NCBI GenBank assembly: GCA_036785705.1
Contig: JAWUZG010000084.1
Location: forward strand, 7,437,001-7,501,000
Direction: 5' to 3'
DNA from: Acanthornis magna
Taxonomy: Eukaryota > Chordata > Aves > Passeriformes > Acanthizidae
DNA length: 64,000 nt
Part shown: in pieces, positions 48,090 through 62,702 of the stretch
Position numbering within the stretch: the stretch's first letter is position 1
Layout: every line of letters starts with the position of its first letter
Translations under genes and position numbers: made by a program
The notes under the pieces: generated by a model
Databases searched by the model: none
What the model was told of the DNA's origin: nothing
Seen by the model: only the letters and a program-made list of their open reading frames with translations

Positions 48090-50627
48090 CAACTTGAATC
48101 CCATTGCTCTCCTCATCCCTGGAAGGCTCTGGAGCTGTGGAAGCTGTCTGAGAAAGGAATCAGGGTACTCATCATCCCACAGCTGACCACTAGCAGGCTC
48201 AGGAACTAAGTCAAGCCCAGCTCTTGTTTACACGATGCCACATTTTTTTCTGTAATATTATGTACTATAGGAGCATGAGAGAAACTTCTCCTTCCTTTTT
48301 CTCTTTTGTCTGCCTCCTTCTGTCTTTCCAGCTACTGCACCTGTGAAGCTCAGTCCTGGTGACAATGGAAAGAAAGACAGTTTCTGTATAATCCATCCCT
48401 TTCTGCTCTGATTGGATTTTTCTCCTTGTGTCTGCTTCTTTATTTGATTTAAAACCTTAAACTCCTTGAAGGTTTTCCATTAAGATTTGGAGCACAATTT
48501 GGAATGGGGGAAGCAGTCAGAGTATTACCTAGAAAGTGCCAGTTTATTTTTAGCTAATGGAAGAGGAGGGCTGATTGGATTAGGCCAGCAATGTGAGTAC
48601 CTGGCGCAGGCTGCTATCAACACATCAACAGGGGAAGGGTTAAGTACAGTTTCTTTCACTTTCTCTCACTCACCCCTTTTACCCTCTCCTGCTTTGCCTT
48701 TCTTCATCCAGTAAGTGACACTTGCAGCAGCAGTGCAAATTCTTGGGCATGTTCCAGTACTGGTCAATGCAGGAGTAAATCTCACAATCCCTCCCGCTGC
48801 TCCGCATTTGCCACCTGACAGTAGTGGATGGTCAGGAAGACCGAGGGGTAAACTTTTAAAGCTTCAGACCTGGTTTTAGCCATGTGACAGCTATTAAAGC
48901 AATTGGGAGCCAGGTGGCTAAAATCCAGTGCAATTCTTTGTAATGGTACCCCTGAGAGTGCCCATCTCCTTTTAGCACTACTATTGATTAGGCAATTCTT
49001 GACTTTGAGAAACAAAATTGGTGTGTGCATCAAGGTTCTTTTCCTCAATTTGGCCTGGTTTGAAATTAATCGTTCACCCTTAGCCATTATTGTAAGCAGC
49101 TTTAAGCTTTGATAAATTTCAGTGTGATTTGAGTTTTCTCTCCCCCATCTCTATGGACGCCTGTGTTTACTTGTCTCTGCCAGGACATCTCCAGGGCTGT
49201 TTGGTCTTTATCCTCATCTCCCACATTGATCCTGTTATGTTGTCCAGTGTGATTGTCCAAGCTGGGTAAAATGCAGGGAGCTTTATTTAATGGCTGCACA
49301 CAGTGCACAGCAGGCAGGATTGAGGCCAAGGGGTACTTGGTTTTCAGGAGGTGCAGTACATTTTATGAGGTAGACCATGTTATGTTCTAACTTGTTGTCC
49401 AGCCCCTGCCTCTGCCTTGATTCAATGGATTTGGATCTCTTAGAGGGAGCACATAAACCTTGAGCAAGTTGCTCCTGACTTCAAAAATGCTTAGTGAGTA
49501 TTTGATGACTACTAGAGAGTGAAGTGCAATGCAACAATACATAAATTTATACTTAGGTTTGTGAGAAGGGGAAAATAATTGTGTAAAAATAAGGAAAGCA
49601 GCTCCCCAACCCTCTTACATTTTGCATTTCTCTTCCCATATATTCCCTGTTCCTCTTTATTTTTCTAAGGTGTAGAAAGATTTTTCAGCATGTTATATCA
49701 TTATTTGTGGAGAGACAGGACAAGTTCTGCATGAGGATATACCGTTTGCTTTGGGAGTTTAATGCATTATAGTTATTTATGGGGTTTTTTGGGCATTCTA
49801 GAGTACTCTTGTGAACTGTTAGGTAATGATAGGTACTGCCACAAGTGACTGGCGTTGGATAGCTTTTTCCTGCAATAAAAGCCAAAGTGAAAGCTGGGCT
49901 GGGCCTTGATGAAAAAAGCTCTCAAGCCAGTCCAATACTTGAGCAGCCAGGTAAATCTGTGTGAAGGCTCTACAGTCTGCTGCAGCCTGACTTCTCTCAG
50001 TACCTCCCCTCTGCTCCTTGTAGCCCTCTTACTTCTCTCAGCAACCTGGCTAAAAAAGGTGGTATTTAACATTTCTGTGCTGCCAGAAGACCTTTGTTGG
50101 GATATTTGGGTGTGGGATGAGATGCAAACAAGGGAAGTGGAAATGAAAAGGAAATTCAGAAACATTGGCTTCAGAAAAACAACTGTTTCTTATTCCTGTT
50201 TCTGTTCAAACTGGGAGAAAGCAGCTCCTCAGGTGTCATAGTAAACTTAGGAAGTCCATCACCCCCTTGCCAAAGAATGTTGATTTAGGAGCCCCAAAAG
50301 CAGTTTTTAAGACATCCCTGTCTATGTTGAGCTGGGAGGTTATCGAAGCCCAAAACATTCTGTTTGAACAAGCTGTTGTATTCCAACGAGAAGTTGTTTC
50401 ATCTGAAAATTCACAGTCAGTTCTAGTGAAAATTCAGCTCATCATGAGCTTAAGTGTGAAATGTGATGCCAAGATTACATGGACAGCATTGCTGTTGGAC
50501 TGAGATGGAGCTCCAAGAAAAGGAAATTGTGCACCACCTCTCCTATTCCAGTCAAGTTCAGTACAAGTTTTTCTGGAAGGATATTTTTAGAAATCCTAGC
50601 AGAATGACAAATTCCAAGATCTGTTAA
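48090..50627. other. Unique noncoding sequence
   Basis: Overlapping frames on both strands at 49773-50503 reach 112-130 codons but show no domain or splice support. No repeats recognised. Confidence 0.4.
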
Positions 50628-50651
50628 AAATATATTTTTATATATATAATG
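50628..50651 (+). repeat. AT-rich (TA)n microsatellite-like tract
   Basis: An imperfect TA repeat interrupted by a T-run ('atatatttttatatatataa'). Confidence 0.75.
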
Positions 50652-52600
50652 AAATGATACAGAGCACAAATAGTGCAGAAACATGAATATTGAAAACTCC
50701 AAGGCAGATTGCTGAAGCCTATGTAAAAATACATGCACCTTTGGTAATGGAGGCCTTGCCAAACTAATTAATGAAGCATATGCAAACGTTCTACTTTGCA
50801 AACATGAAATACAACATTTCATTAGCTTCTCAGAAATCAGTATGGGGAATCTGAAGGAAAAGGTATTTGATTTTAAACTTTTACTGTTGCAGGAAAACAC
50901 ATCCCTATGTTGTTTTACATTCACAGCTGATGTTATGTTGCAAAGTCTGATATTTGTAAAGATATTTATATTTGTATTAAAACCTCCTCTGTTTTAATTG
51001 AGGCTTCTCAGTATCACATCTAAAACTCATGGTTTCCCACAAATATTTTAAGTGAAAGTAGCTTCTGTGCATAGAACTAAACCAGATATTCCCCATGTAG
51101 GTAGCAGTTACCAGAAGGGAGGTACTGCAGATGTAAAAATGCTGAAGGGCAGAAGGGGAGCTCCTTCTCCCAAAGTTCACCACGTGGGCTCATGATCTGT
51201 GACTCTCACTCTCTTCTGCCGTGTTATTTCCGTTTTACAGAAAACAGAGGGCCAAAGTGGTTGGGAGAACAGAGCCATGCTTTGATGGGGAGAGAAGAGA
51301 ATGTGTGTGTAGCTGTCTTCAAATAGCTTCTGATTATTTTGCCTGGTGCGGTCCTTTTGAGCCAAATTGCCAGTGGGTTTTCCAGACTGGGGAAAATAGC
51401 AGGGATCAGTAGTGAAAGGAGGGAATTAATACCAAATTTAGTGCTACCCACGGTGTAATCCTGTTTATTTGCAAAGAACAAACAGGGTTCAATTGCCTTT
51501 CCTGAGCATAGGAAAGATTCTACAATGGTTAATGTATTTGCTGTAGGATCTAAAGCATCCCTGAGCCAACACTCTTTTCTGCTCCTGTCTGTTATTTTGG
51601 AGTTTGTTTTTTCCCCCCAGCTTAAGTGTGTCTGAAATCCCTTGTCCCTCCTGTTTCAGTATTTCAATGCCAGTTTGGAAGGTAACCATTTGGTTCAACT
51701 GCTGCTTAAAATGTCTTGTGATCTCTTTGTTTTGGTTAATGGCTCCTGTTTCTCCATTTCTTAAAGGACCTTATTTTTTCCTGTATCTTAAATAATGGGC
51801 TGTAAATTTGTCCAAAGATCTAACCATGGCTTCATTAACTCTTTCACAGGAAAATGTTTATGTTAAAGTATTAATTACAATATAAAAGTGAGAAACAGTT
51901 GTGTCCAGATATTTTCAGCTGAGATGAAACATTGCTGCTTCCCCTGACCTCAGTGGAGCGGCACCATTTTATGTCAAGAGAAGCTGTTGTCTGTTAGCAG
52001 TCAGCAATGTGGGTTCTTGACCATTGTTTTTCTTCCCCTTGCTGCCTACTGAAACAGTGCTCATCCACACATTCAAACACAGGCTCAAGAGGATTTTTTT
52101 TTAAAAATTCTCTGTATGGAAAATTTTGCAAGTGGGCATCACCTGCCTAAAGAACTGAAGTAATTTTATGTGACCAAATGGGGGCTCTCCTCTGTGCCAG
52201 TTTTTTCTTCATAGGCACCAGAGGTGTCCTCAGTGTCCTCTTTGACATAATTTCATAGCATCAAAGAAACCAGTGAGTCATAACCACTCTAGTCAGAGTG
52301 GTTTCCTATCCTCTAATCTCAATGCATCTCCCAGTAATGCAGGCTGGGGATGTTTCTCGATATTTCTGTCAGAAGCTCTCCCCAGAAACCACAAAAGAGA
52401 GGTCCCAAATCGATCCATAAAACTGAAGAGTTTTTCCAGAAATGCTGAGGGGAAATGCCTGGGACTTCTCTCCCCCCTAAGATAAGGAGCAAATGTACCG
52501 AGCTGCGTTAGACACTCATGGCTTGGTTTTGCCAGGTGATAGCACAGGTGGTTTCGTGCCTTCCAGCATTTCAAGGTTCCTCAAACCCTGGGAAGGGGAA
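50652..52600. other. Unique noncoding sequence
   Basis: No supported gene, RNA gene or transposon. Frames here are short and overlapping. Confidence 0.45.
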
Positions 52601-52634
52601 TGACGAAGCAAGATGACAAAGCAAGGTGACAAGG
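52601..52634 (+). repeat. 13-bp tandem repeat, 2.6 copies
   Basis: TGACGAAGCAAGA, TGACAAAGCAAGG and TGACAAGG follow one another, differing at two positions between the full copies. Confidence 0.85.
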
Positions 52635-55600
52635 CTGCGATACCAGACTGGTCCTGCGGCATTTAGCTAAAGCGATGGGAGGCAGTGCCCATGGAAGGAG
52701 TGTGTTGAGGAGAACTGTGGTATCTCACAGTTTTGGTGCCATCCTGTCTGTACATTTCCTTTCAGAGGGCCCAGGAGCTTCAGCTCAGTGTAGCAGGGTG
52801 CTCTGGGAGGCATCCATGAACGTGTCATCCCTGAAGTACGAGGGATATGTTTGAATGACACATTGCAGTTCTCAGTGGGGGAGTGTTTGTTTTCCTGTGG
52901 AATAGAATACCCAAGAACAGAATTAAATCAGCATTTGGAAAACATTCTGTCCCTCTTTGCGCTGATTTTCCAAAGCTGCTTTTCACTGCATGCCTAGAAG
53001 GTCCCATTCAATTAGGAAATGTAGGAGCGCATGTACATGGTTTAAAGCAGTGCATGGGAGGCTGTTTTATTTTTCCGGCTCTTAAAAAATGTGACCACAG
53101 AGGATATCAACACAGATTTGTGGGATCATCTTAGAAAAGGTTGAATATAAAGTTTTGTTTGCAAATACATATGCCATCAAAACTTGATTTACCAGTGGTG
53201 TTTACCATTTGATCAGATAAAAGAATATTAGCTCTTAAAAATGAGACACAAACTGAATTCCCTTTTCAGTGCACTATATAACAGTTCCGTATTTCTCTGG
53301 GCTCAAATAGCTCTTTTTGTCATCCCAACAGACACATGCAGAACCAGCTTTTGAGCGCCTTCCCATGACAGCTGTTTAAAACAGCAGAGGTCCAGGTGTA
53401 GAGAAGGTTCTGAGGCTTTGAGATGCCTTGTGGTGATTTTTTCTTCTGTGGTTTAAATGCTCCTGCCTAGAGCTATTGCCCTGCTCTGCTGCTGGAATTA
53501 CCTACCAGCAGCCAGGCAGGGGCTTCTGATGCTGTGCCCTGATGTGGGGAGGCACAGCCAGAAGTTGCACTGTATGGGCTGGTAGTGAGTAGCTGGGACA
53601 GCACAGGAACCTCCACAGCCACATTCCCAGGAGACTGCCATCGTCAGGACTGCAGCTTCATTTTCGTATGGAGGCTCAGTTCAAATAAGAATAAATTTCT
53701 CATTTCTTATTGTCTAGTGTATTGCAGTGAAATAACATCAAGCTTGATCCAAAGTTCACTCCACTGGTGTTTTTCTTTTAGCTGCACTGGGCTCTGAAAG
53801 AAACCCAATAAACAGCCTATGAGCAAAATTGTATAGAATGATCAACATGCAACTGTCCTGCTGTGTTTGCCTCATGCCATTAGTCATTATGAAAGCCTGC
53901 ATAATTCTGGAGTGGGACAGCAATTTCCACACAGCAAATTGCAGACCGTGTTTGCCAACCCACAAAAACATCATAATATTTGCTTTGAAACTTTACAGTG
54001 CTATCAAGGGCAAATTCACTTTATCTGTACAAATGGACCCCTCGAGAAAACTTAGATTACACATGCGAGGAGGAGCAGGCAGAACTTGGCTCGGGGCAGG
54101 AGAGAAGTAAATCTGGCTTCCTTCTGTGGTGGAAATAGGGACCAAGTAAGCACAGAGCTGGGGAGACATGTAAGTGGCAGGTGTGCCAGGGAGAAAATGT
54201 CGATGCAATTGAGATAATGCTTCTCTGGCTCCCCAAATTCATACCTTGTTTGCTTTCCTATCTTGGTCATTTGAAAAGTCTGTTTTTCTGCAGGTTTCAC
54301 ATGAAGCACAGCATCCTTCTCTGTACCTATGCAGGTCTAATTTTTCAATTTATCTATGGCATGAGTGAACTAACCACTGCCAGAAACAGCAGCCCTATAT
54401 TTTGGAGTTAGAGCTGCTGAAAAACTAGTTTGTGTGCTTCATTCTTTTATTTGGGTTATCAAAGGATTTTAAAAGTTTATTTTATTATCAAGCATTGCAG
54501 ACATCACTGAGTTTAGACTCAGTTTTAGGTGGAAAGATTTTTTTTACATTCCACCACCTATCTTGACAGATTCCATGTGTGCCAGAGGCTGTGGTCTTAA
54601 CCCTGGATCAAAACCTAATCTCTCCTGCTTTCATAAAACCTTTCCCTCTAATTCTCTCTCTAGCAAATTATATTCTGTTCTTTGCCCTTGAATAATTTTA
54701 AAATGTATAGAATAAAGTGTGAGTGTGGGGGGTTCTGTTCCATTGAGTGATACCTGGTAATCAAAATACTGCATTCATATCTTGCTGCAATGATCTCATT
54801 TCTACTGGGACAGCACTCCTGTGAGCACAGGCTCGTGTTGTGTTCATCCTGTTACAACCAGATAAACTCATAATGTAGACAGATAAGGGCTATAGTCATT
54901 AATCTATTAATTGCCTATTGTCAGTTGTCAATATGTTTCGCTTGATGGGAAGGCAGAAGATTAGTTTGTATTGTGAGGATGTAGTTTTTTGTTCTTCATT
55001 ACTATTATTTTATTTTGATGTGTGGCATACTATGTAATGGCATTCAAGCTTGTGGTGTCTCACCCAAATAGAGTAGAGCTTGCTACTCTTTAAGTTCCTG
55101 GAACCAGAAAAGTGCCATGCCCCAAATGGCTGTAAAATAAAAAGCATTTTTTCAATCAGAGGACCCCGAAAGAGCTGTGACTGTGTTGAGTAACACGTTT
55201 TTTTATGATGGGCATTCAGGACATTCTTAAAATCAACACAGCCTGAGATACCCTGATTTCCTGGGGAAGCTGAAACTCTGTAGGGACTTCATTGTTCGCT
55301 GGAAATTTGAGACTGATTTTGTCTGTGACTGGAGCTGCTGGAGCAAGATTTTATTATAATTGTGTGACCTTTAATACACCATGAAGAGATTTCAACTTCT
55401 CTATTTTTCTAGCCTATAACAAATCAAATGTTTTACTATAATGTACAGTCACCAAGTTTACACCTTAAGAAGGGTGATTTTCAAGGGCTTATCTCTACAA
55501 AGAACAGTGGAGCAGAGACAGTTTCAAAAAAAGAAAAAAGAAGGGAGAGGAACATCATAGAAGCACTTTATAGACCTATTTGAATCACAGCTTTAAGTCA

Positions 55601-57144
55601 TTTATATCACGGCCAAAAAGCCCATCCATGTGAGCATTTAATAATGATGGCCAATTCTGAACGAAGACTGGAAATTTTCCTCCCCGTGGCATGAAGCAAA
55701 AAAAACCCCTCACTGTTTCTGAGTTGGTAACTTGACCTGTTTGAATTATTTTACTCCTTGTGAGACTGTCAGCCAGGTGGTCAGCATTTAAACTCGGCGG
55801 ACAGATCTGGGAATTTGTTTCAGTGGCGCTGCCATAGTCAGGAGCAGCTGATGATCAGGCAGCTCAGGCTCTTTCCAGGCACACTTAGGCAGCTCTGTCT
55901 GACAAATAGGGGCTCACCCATGGGGCACTGAACTCTGTGCCATCCATACACAGGTTTGAAGGACACAGGCAGATTTCCCATATTGTCTGGGACATCTACT
56001 GGTGGCACACGCCTTAAGAACCCATGTTCCTTAATTGTTACCATGAGAGAGGAAAGAATTTTACTAACTCAAGGCAGACAAGATGTGTTCCCCTCTGGCT
56101 GCAGTCACCCCAACAATGGATATAGGAATCCATTTGCAGGATCCAGAACCCTCTGTTATGATTATCCAGGTCGGTCACAGAGAACAGAGTTTAAACAGAT
56201 GCATTTTCTCATGATGTGTTTGTGGAACTGGGGTTTTATTTCAGATTTCCAAGGGGGAAAAAAACCAACATTGCTGAAATGCATGTGGGTCTTTTAATAT
56301 TGGAAGAAATTCTGTTTTCTCTTGCTATTTTACTCTTGGGCTTCTTTCTTTCTGTGAAACATTGAGGAAAATATATTTAAATTAAATGAAATTACATGAA
56401 AGAAGAAAGGAGGGAAAAAACCTCCCTTTCCACTGAAAATGTGCCAAACCCCTTTAAACTGAGGAAATTACTTTTCTCAAATATCATTAATGTTTTAACT
56501 TATTTTTTTGAAAGCCACAGGCATTACAATTTTACTTTCTCATCTCCTCTAACCTTCTCCAGAAGAGAAGGCATTTTGGAACCTAACACAAGAGCAGAAG
56601 GTAAAATAGGAAAAACAGAGGAAGATTGAAGAAGAAAATCTCTGGCTAGCATTCAGATATCTGTATTCACTGGACACAAGTCAGATATTTGTATTCAGAA
56701 CCTCAAAGGTAGAAAATGATAGAAGGGTGTGAATGGAAGTTTAATGCTTTGAAAACTTATTTAAGAGTAAATGTGATCCATTTAAATGCCTCCAAAACAG
56801 AAAAATTCAAAATACAGAATTTTCTTCCATCTTTCCATTTCAACCAACTATTTTACTTTTACATTAATATGGCTGAATTTAGGGGACCCTACAGACAAAA
56901 TATGCGTCATATCCTTTCCTTAAGTGTTTCTTCACTGCTGGGGACTGAATTGCAGAGATTCAATGCCTCACTTCTGGTCCAACAGGAAATATATGGCAGA
57001 ATCTTGAAATGGAACCAGCTGTGCCAAGCCTGAGATGAACCCCTAAGCCAAAATCTCACTCTTCCTTATCATACTTTTGTTTCTCTTTCTTTCCAACACC
57101 TCCTCTAAAGATTTATTCTGTTTTGTTCATTGAGATCAGCTGTC
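52635..57144. other. Unique noncoding sequence
   Basis: Unique and repeat-poor. The 52890-53110 and 54860-55030 stretches have CNE-like texture (for example 'cattaatctattaattgcc' near 54897-54915), but this was judged too weak for separate entries. No gene is supported. Confidence 0.4.
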
Positions 57145-57462
57145 TCATCTTGTTTCAAGCACCCTAGAATTTGGCCCTTTATGCTTTTTTTTTAACCTTT
57201 GTACATTTCCTATATATTGAGTTGCTAGCTTTGCATTTCTTCTTGCTCCCAGATCCCTCCCTACTGTGCAGAAGGTGACAGCATCAGGACCACAATGTTT
57301 TGTCATTTTTGACCTGCAGGATAGGGCACGCCCCTTTTTAGCCCATGTCCCATTGTAAGTCATCCCCTTTTGATCCAGTCTCCATCCCCTTTTATTGACC
57401 AGCTCCCCTATTTCCACTAAATGTTTCAACCCTGCTGCCTGCTCCCTTTGTGCTTTATGCAA
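57145..57462 (-). other. Unrecognised 105-codon open frame, probably chance or old relic
   Basis: An open frame on the minus strand whose first codon is TTG, not ATG. The peptide is basic and of mixed, protein-like composition (it includes KRGWRLDQKGMTYNGTW at about residues 24-40 and ends in a lysine-rich stretch). No family is recognised. No splice pair, promoter or poly(A) signal was matched to it. It could be a fragment of an old retroelement or a chance frame. Confidence 0.12.
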
Positions 57463-58702
57463 TTCTCAATATTTCTGCAGCAGAACTGAGTCTGCCATCA
57501 GTTTGTTTAGTGGAGCAAAAGACAAAGCCAGGCTAGTGCTGGTGCTGATGAATAGGTCACTGGTGACAACAACCCGTGCTGCAGAAGTCAGCCCCCACTG
57601 ACACTGTTTTCAGTCCACTTGAATGGAAGCTCCTGGGAGTCTTTCTTTAAAGAGCCCAGGGGTGAGGGAGGCAGGAAAAGGGAAAGAAAAGGAACAAAAT
57701 AATTAGAGCAATAACACTCCAACTTTCTCAGTTGTGCGTGGACTTGGCTAATCGAAATGAGAAGTGCCTTGGGCACCTAGAGACATGGTAGGTGAAGAGG
57801 TTGCTCTCTTTTCCCACTGTGGCCTCTGCAGTGGGGCACAGTGACTTTCTGTATCTCTGGGTTTTCTCTCCATCATTACGTTAGGTGCTGTGTCCTTTAG
57901 AAACAAGACCTTCATAAGGCCTTACCTTATTGAGTGAGGTATAGCAATGATCAGGAAGAGAACTGATCCCAGTCTGGGCCATCCAAGGAAGACAGCATCC
58001 AGTATGGCCACTCTGACTTCTCCCAAATGAGCTGAAACTGCCTCTGTGGTGACTCACTGCAGAGCCAAGCCCACCAGGATAAGAGAGAGAGGTGCTGCGA
58101 ATGCATGTAACAAACCCCACCTTCCAGTCCTTCTAGATTGCACATCCCTCATCTTGAGAAATTTTGCAGTTAAACAATTAGGGATTTTTTCTATCCAAAT
58201 GAAGTCCATTTTATTTAGACACAGCTGGAAACAGCAGCCGTCTTTGTCAGAGGATGCTGAAGCTCAAACTGTAGGGCAAAATGATTTGAGTTATAGGCAC
58301 AGGAAATGATGTGCATAAATAAGGAAAATGTTGATTGAATGGGCAAGACTGGTGAAAAAGTTCTTTATTAATCAGAAAGCAGTTTCTCAAAAAGTAGCAG
58401 ACAAATAGTTTTAATAGGCTTGCAACAGACATCCAGCCAGAAATTAAAACAGAAAAGCAAAAGAAGAGGTAGATGCTGAAAGATTTCAAATCTAGCCTTT
58501 TAATGTAATGTAATAGATTTTCTTTAAAACATTCAAACATTTAAATCTTTGTTCACAGATTACATAACATAAATACTTGGGGGGATGGACTTTTCCCATA
58601 CAAATAGGAAATGCATTTTATGAAAAAACCTGGATGTAATTTTAACATAGACAAAGAGGGGGAGTAACACTAATGCAAGAGTTCAGGGGCCAACATAAAT
58701 TT
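57463..58702. other. Unique noncoding sequence
   Basis: No repeats or genes recognised beyond short homopurine patches (about 57660-57695). Confidence 0.45.
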
Positions 58703-58721
58703 GTTTCTGTTTCTGTTTCTG
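58703..58721 (+). repeat. (GTTTCT)3 hexamer repeat
   Basis: Three exact tandem GTTTCT units plus a trailing G. Confidence 0.9.
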
Positions 58722-59247
58722 AATTACATGTAACTAAAAGTAGTCAAAAGTGGTAGAAGATACCACTGAATAATTTTTGCCATTTTTTTCCTGAATATCT
58801 CTATTTGTGCATCAGAAGAAAACCTAATCCCACAGTATATACAAAGTGTATGTGCATATTTCTTGTATACACCTCTCCAAGTTTTAAACAGGCTGTTTAT
58901 TTTAGGGAGTTAATATTCATATAACTTTTTTCTCATTCTGCAAAACATTTGAGGTCTCATAATAAATTTCATGTAGCTGACCTGTAGGGCAAGAAGCTTG
59001 TTATTTAGTTTGTATTTATGAAGAATAGTGTCTGCTTGTTTTATTTAGTAGAAGCCTATTTCTGTTAGCAAAAAACTTGTAGAGTGTGGTGACGGGGATG
59101 CCAATAGTCAGAAGAGGGAAGGCACTAAGTTTTGGAATATAGCATAGCTTCCAAATCATGTAGTTTTGAGAAACTCTTAAAGTTTTGGTGCTATGTCTTA
59201 GCTGCAAACAGCATTTAAGCATGATTATTGCTAGGATGGAATGATTT

Positions 59248-59411
59248 CTCTGAGTCTTCTTTTCTCCAGGGTAAACACTCCCAGCTCCTTCAGCTGCTCC
59301 TCATCAGAATTGTGCTCCAGACCCTTCCCCAACCTCATTGCTCTTTTTTGGACTCTCTCCAGCGCCTCAATGTCTTTCTTGTAGTGAGGGACACAAACTG
59401 AACACATGGAT
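59248..59411 (-). mobile_element. CR1 LINE fragment, reverse orientation
   Basis: Reverse-complement CR1. The + strand reads 'gagtcttcttttctccaggg', 'ccagctccttcagctgctcc', 'ttgtgctccagacccttccc', 'tggactctctccagcgcctc', 'aatgtctttcttgtagtgag' and 'gggacacaaactgaacacat'. This corresponds to the CR1 region upstream of the 3' tail; both ends are truncated. Confidence 0.94.
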
Positions 59412-62400
59412 GTTTATTTCAGGGTCTTAATTATCCTGGGTCTTAATTGCTCTCTGTGATCTCCTGTTATAGCTGACCTGGTCAGCTTTCCCAGAGCCTG
59501 TAGTTTGTCCAAGTTGGTGGGATTTTTGGGAAGTAGATTAATTTTTGTGAAATCATTCTATTTAAATGGTTTCAAGCTTTTGAAAATGTTGGGCATATGT
59601 TTATATACTTTGGTACAAAATCTTCTGATTTTAGGCTCAAAAAAAATTTAGAAAATGTGTAAAACTGTGGTCAAATGGGAGCAAAATCTTCCAAAGTTGT
59701 TGAAACAATATATTTGATCAACTTGAGTAACCTTCTAACTTTTAAGATTTTTTAAGTGGTCTTTATGCAAATCTGGGGCTGGAAAAATATAGAACCTCAA
59801 AAAAAATTCTGAAGGAGAAAAAAACAGTTTCTGTCTGATTTCTCAGTGTTTATACCACTATTTTTTTATAAAGAATTACCATTCTAATTTGTAGCATTTT
59901 ACACTTCTTTACATAGCAATAAGGCAAACACAACCTTATAAATAAAGATAAGAATGCAGAAGTTCTTTTGTAGAATTGGGATCCAAATTATTTCAGAAGA
60001 AATAATGAAAAATAAAACTAATGTTTTTATGTATTTCCCAGTATTTTACAGTCTTCTGGTTTTATCAGACTGAGTAGGAGTTGTATGCTCATCTAGTTTC
60101 ACATAAGAAATATTTTTTCTTATGCCTGAATCCTTAAAATTCTTGTTTAAAAAGGAGCAATTCTGGACTGCTTTCATGAACTGGCAACTAAACCAGAATT
60201 TTCACAACAAATCAAGATTAGCACTATTGAACATTTGAAGAAAAAGTTTATTTACATGTGAAGTATGGAGGCACCTTGAAAGTCTGTCTCTAAGAGACCT
60301 TTTTGCTACTGGCATATCACTTACACAGTGAAAATTACTGTTCTGCTATTGGCAGGGATTAACGCTCACTCCTTCCACTTTGAAATATGCTTTTTGAAGT
60401 ATCCTACCAAATTATGATTCCTTACAAGAAAACTTGGCAAAATACTCTATTGCTGATGATGATTTTTGAATTCCTGGCACTTTATCTTAAAATCCTTGAT
60501 TTTGATTTCATAGGCTAATGATTATTATCTTTTCCACCACCCCTCTGGCAGCTCATTGTGGCAGTACTCAGTAACTGCTAGTAATTGCAGCAGTGTGAGT
60601 TTGTAGGAGGATGTGCAGAGCAAAGTTTGGAGCTCCACGACCTTCATGAGGCTCTGACCATCCCCAAATATCACAAATAAATAATTTCCTAACAGTTCTG
60701 ATCTCTTTAACTGGTGCCCATTTGGCCCATAGTGCTTTCAAATCAGATTGATTGCCTCTCCAAAAGGGTTCCCATAACAGTATAGGGATGATGAGTGCTT
60801 CATCCTTTCAAGGGCATTCCTTTCTCTTTCAGGTTCTCATCATGGTACATGACATTTTGTAGAGGCCTAAACTTGGGTTTTCAGTGGGCTCAACACAGCA
60901 TTGAGAGAGAACAGGCACCAGCTTTGTCTGCACATTGTTGGTGTCCAGAGACAGTTTAACAGACAAGTTCGACTGGATCTTTATTTGAAGGACAGTATTA
61001 CCCCATCATTTCTTTCATGCAACTTACCCATCCTGTCCTTTTAATTTCTATTCATACAAGCCCCTTTTTTCATAATTTAGTGGTGTAAGAACTCTAAGAG
61101 AGCAGTTACCAGTAAAACAGCTGAAGCCATTGCATCCATGTTTAGAAGTAACTTATCGGCCAGAAGTGAGGAGAAACCAGCACCCTGTGTCCTGTACTGC
61201 TAGGCACAGACCTCCCTTAAGTGTTCTGTAGATCAGCAGGAGTGGCTAAAAGCAAGGAAATTCCACAAGGAAGCTATTGAGGGCATGATGGGCAAAGCAG
61301 TCTGTTGTAGAGGCACCTGCTGACCTAAAGGAGCAAAGGTGAGGTTCTAATGAAATTTAAAGACATTGAGCTAAGGTGAGAACTCCTCTGGAAAACGACA
61401 TCCGTGTTTAACTGAGGGTATGTGGATGCACAGCTCCACAGCTGTAAAATTACCCAAGTACTGTGAGCATTCAGCAAACACACTTTATTACACCAAATCT
61501 ACATTTACAGGTGGGCAGTAAAACTTGAGCATTAAACCAACACTATCAAGTTGCTTTACAGAGCTCCTGAAATGAGATAACCTTAGAGAGTTCCTTCCAC
61601 CCATCTGCACAGCACTGAGCTTCTTCCACTGGAGCTAATTTAGAAATGCTGGCAATCCTGGTTCTATAGAAACAGAGTTTCATGGGCTTTCAGATGACTG
61701 TAGCATTCTTTGTGACTGAAAATAAAATCTGTAGAAGTTAATTTTCTTAAATGTGCACCCAGTGTGGGTTAGTTTGTGGCTCATAGCAGAAAGGTAAAAC
61801 AGAGTAAGAGAATTAATTGTGACTGTGCAGAATATGAGAGGCAGCATTGATATCAAGAACTGGACATGTAGGGAGCTGCCAGTTATACACAATTTTTGCT
61901 GAAGTATAATAAAAGTACTATGCCAGCTTATGGTATGTATCACAGGGCCAGGACTATTTTGTTAAAACAAGTTGTTATTTCCATTTATCACAGCAGTTCA
62001 GGTGTGTTTCAGTCTTCCTCTGTCCTTGTCATCCTCTCAATTTGCTGACTCTGTTTAGTTTCATCATAAAATTTGAAGAGGTTAGTACTTTTGTGTCACT
62101 CTAGAGTACTTCTGAAGCCTGCAAGAGTTTACTTTCTCCATTTTCAGTTCATTGAGCTGCAGATAGATGTTCTTTCTCATCTAAAACTCATCATTTCCTT
62201 ACCATTGGAGAAAAAAAAAGTACATTTAGGAAATTAGTTTGTGGCTTTCTTCAATTTGTTCCACATAAAGCTGCTCATCAACAGTACAGCAGCAAGGAAT
62301 TGGCACACAGCTACAAGTGTGTGTTCAAATTAAAAGTGTATTCTGCGCTTTTAGTCTGGTGTTGTGCAGCAATTATGGAAGGAAAATACTTTTATCAAGC

Positions 62401-62702
62401 AACTGAAAGCACATTAATGCCAGGGAAAGCTGTTGCCACCTCCTACCTTCTTCATAAGAGAGTAAATGGGGAGAGAAGCCACAGCAGAGTCACTGTGTGC
62501 TAGTCGTGCTTGGCGTTAATCCCCTCTGCTCTTTACCAGTCAGTCCTGAATACCTGGCTGCCATTAATGGCCACAGCTCTGGTGTCTCCACTCGCCTCCC
62601 CTGTAGCTGTAGGGGCTGTGAAGTGTAAGCAGCAACCTCCCGAAATACATACAGGATAGTGTTTGAAGAAAAACTACTTGATTTTTTTATTATAATAGTG
62701 TT
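59412..62702. other. Unique AT-rich noncoding sequence
   Basis: The interval 59520-60560 is markedly AT-rich with few long open frames. No repeats beyond short A-runs. No gene supported. Confidence 0.45.

Noticed and set aside
50475..50924. 149-codon minus-strand open frame
   Set aside because: No protein-family resemblance and no exon boundaries; crosses an AT microsatellite.
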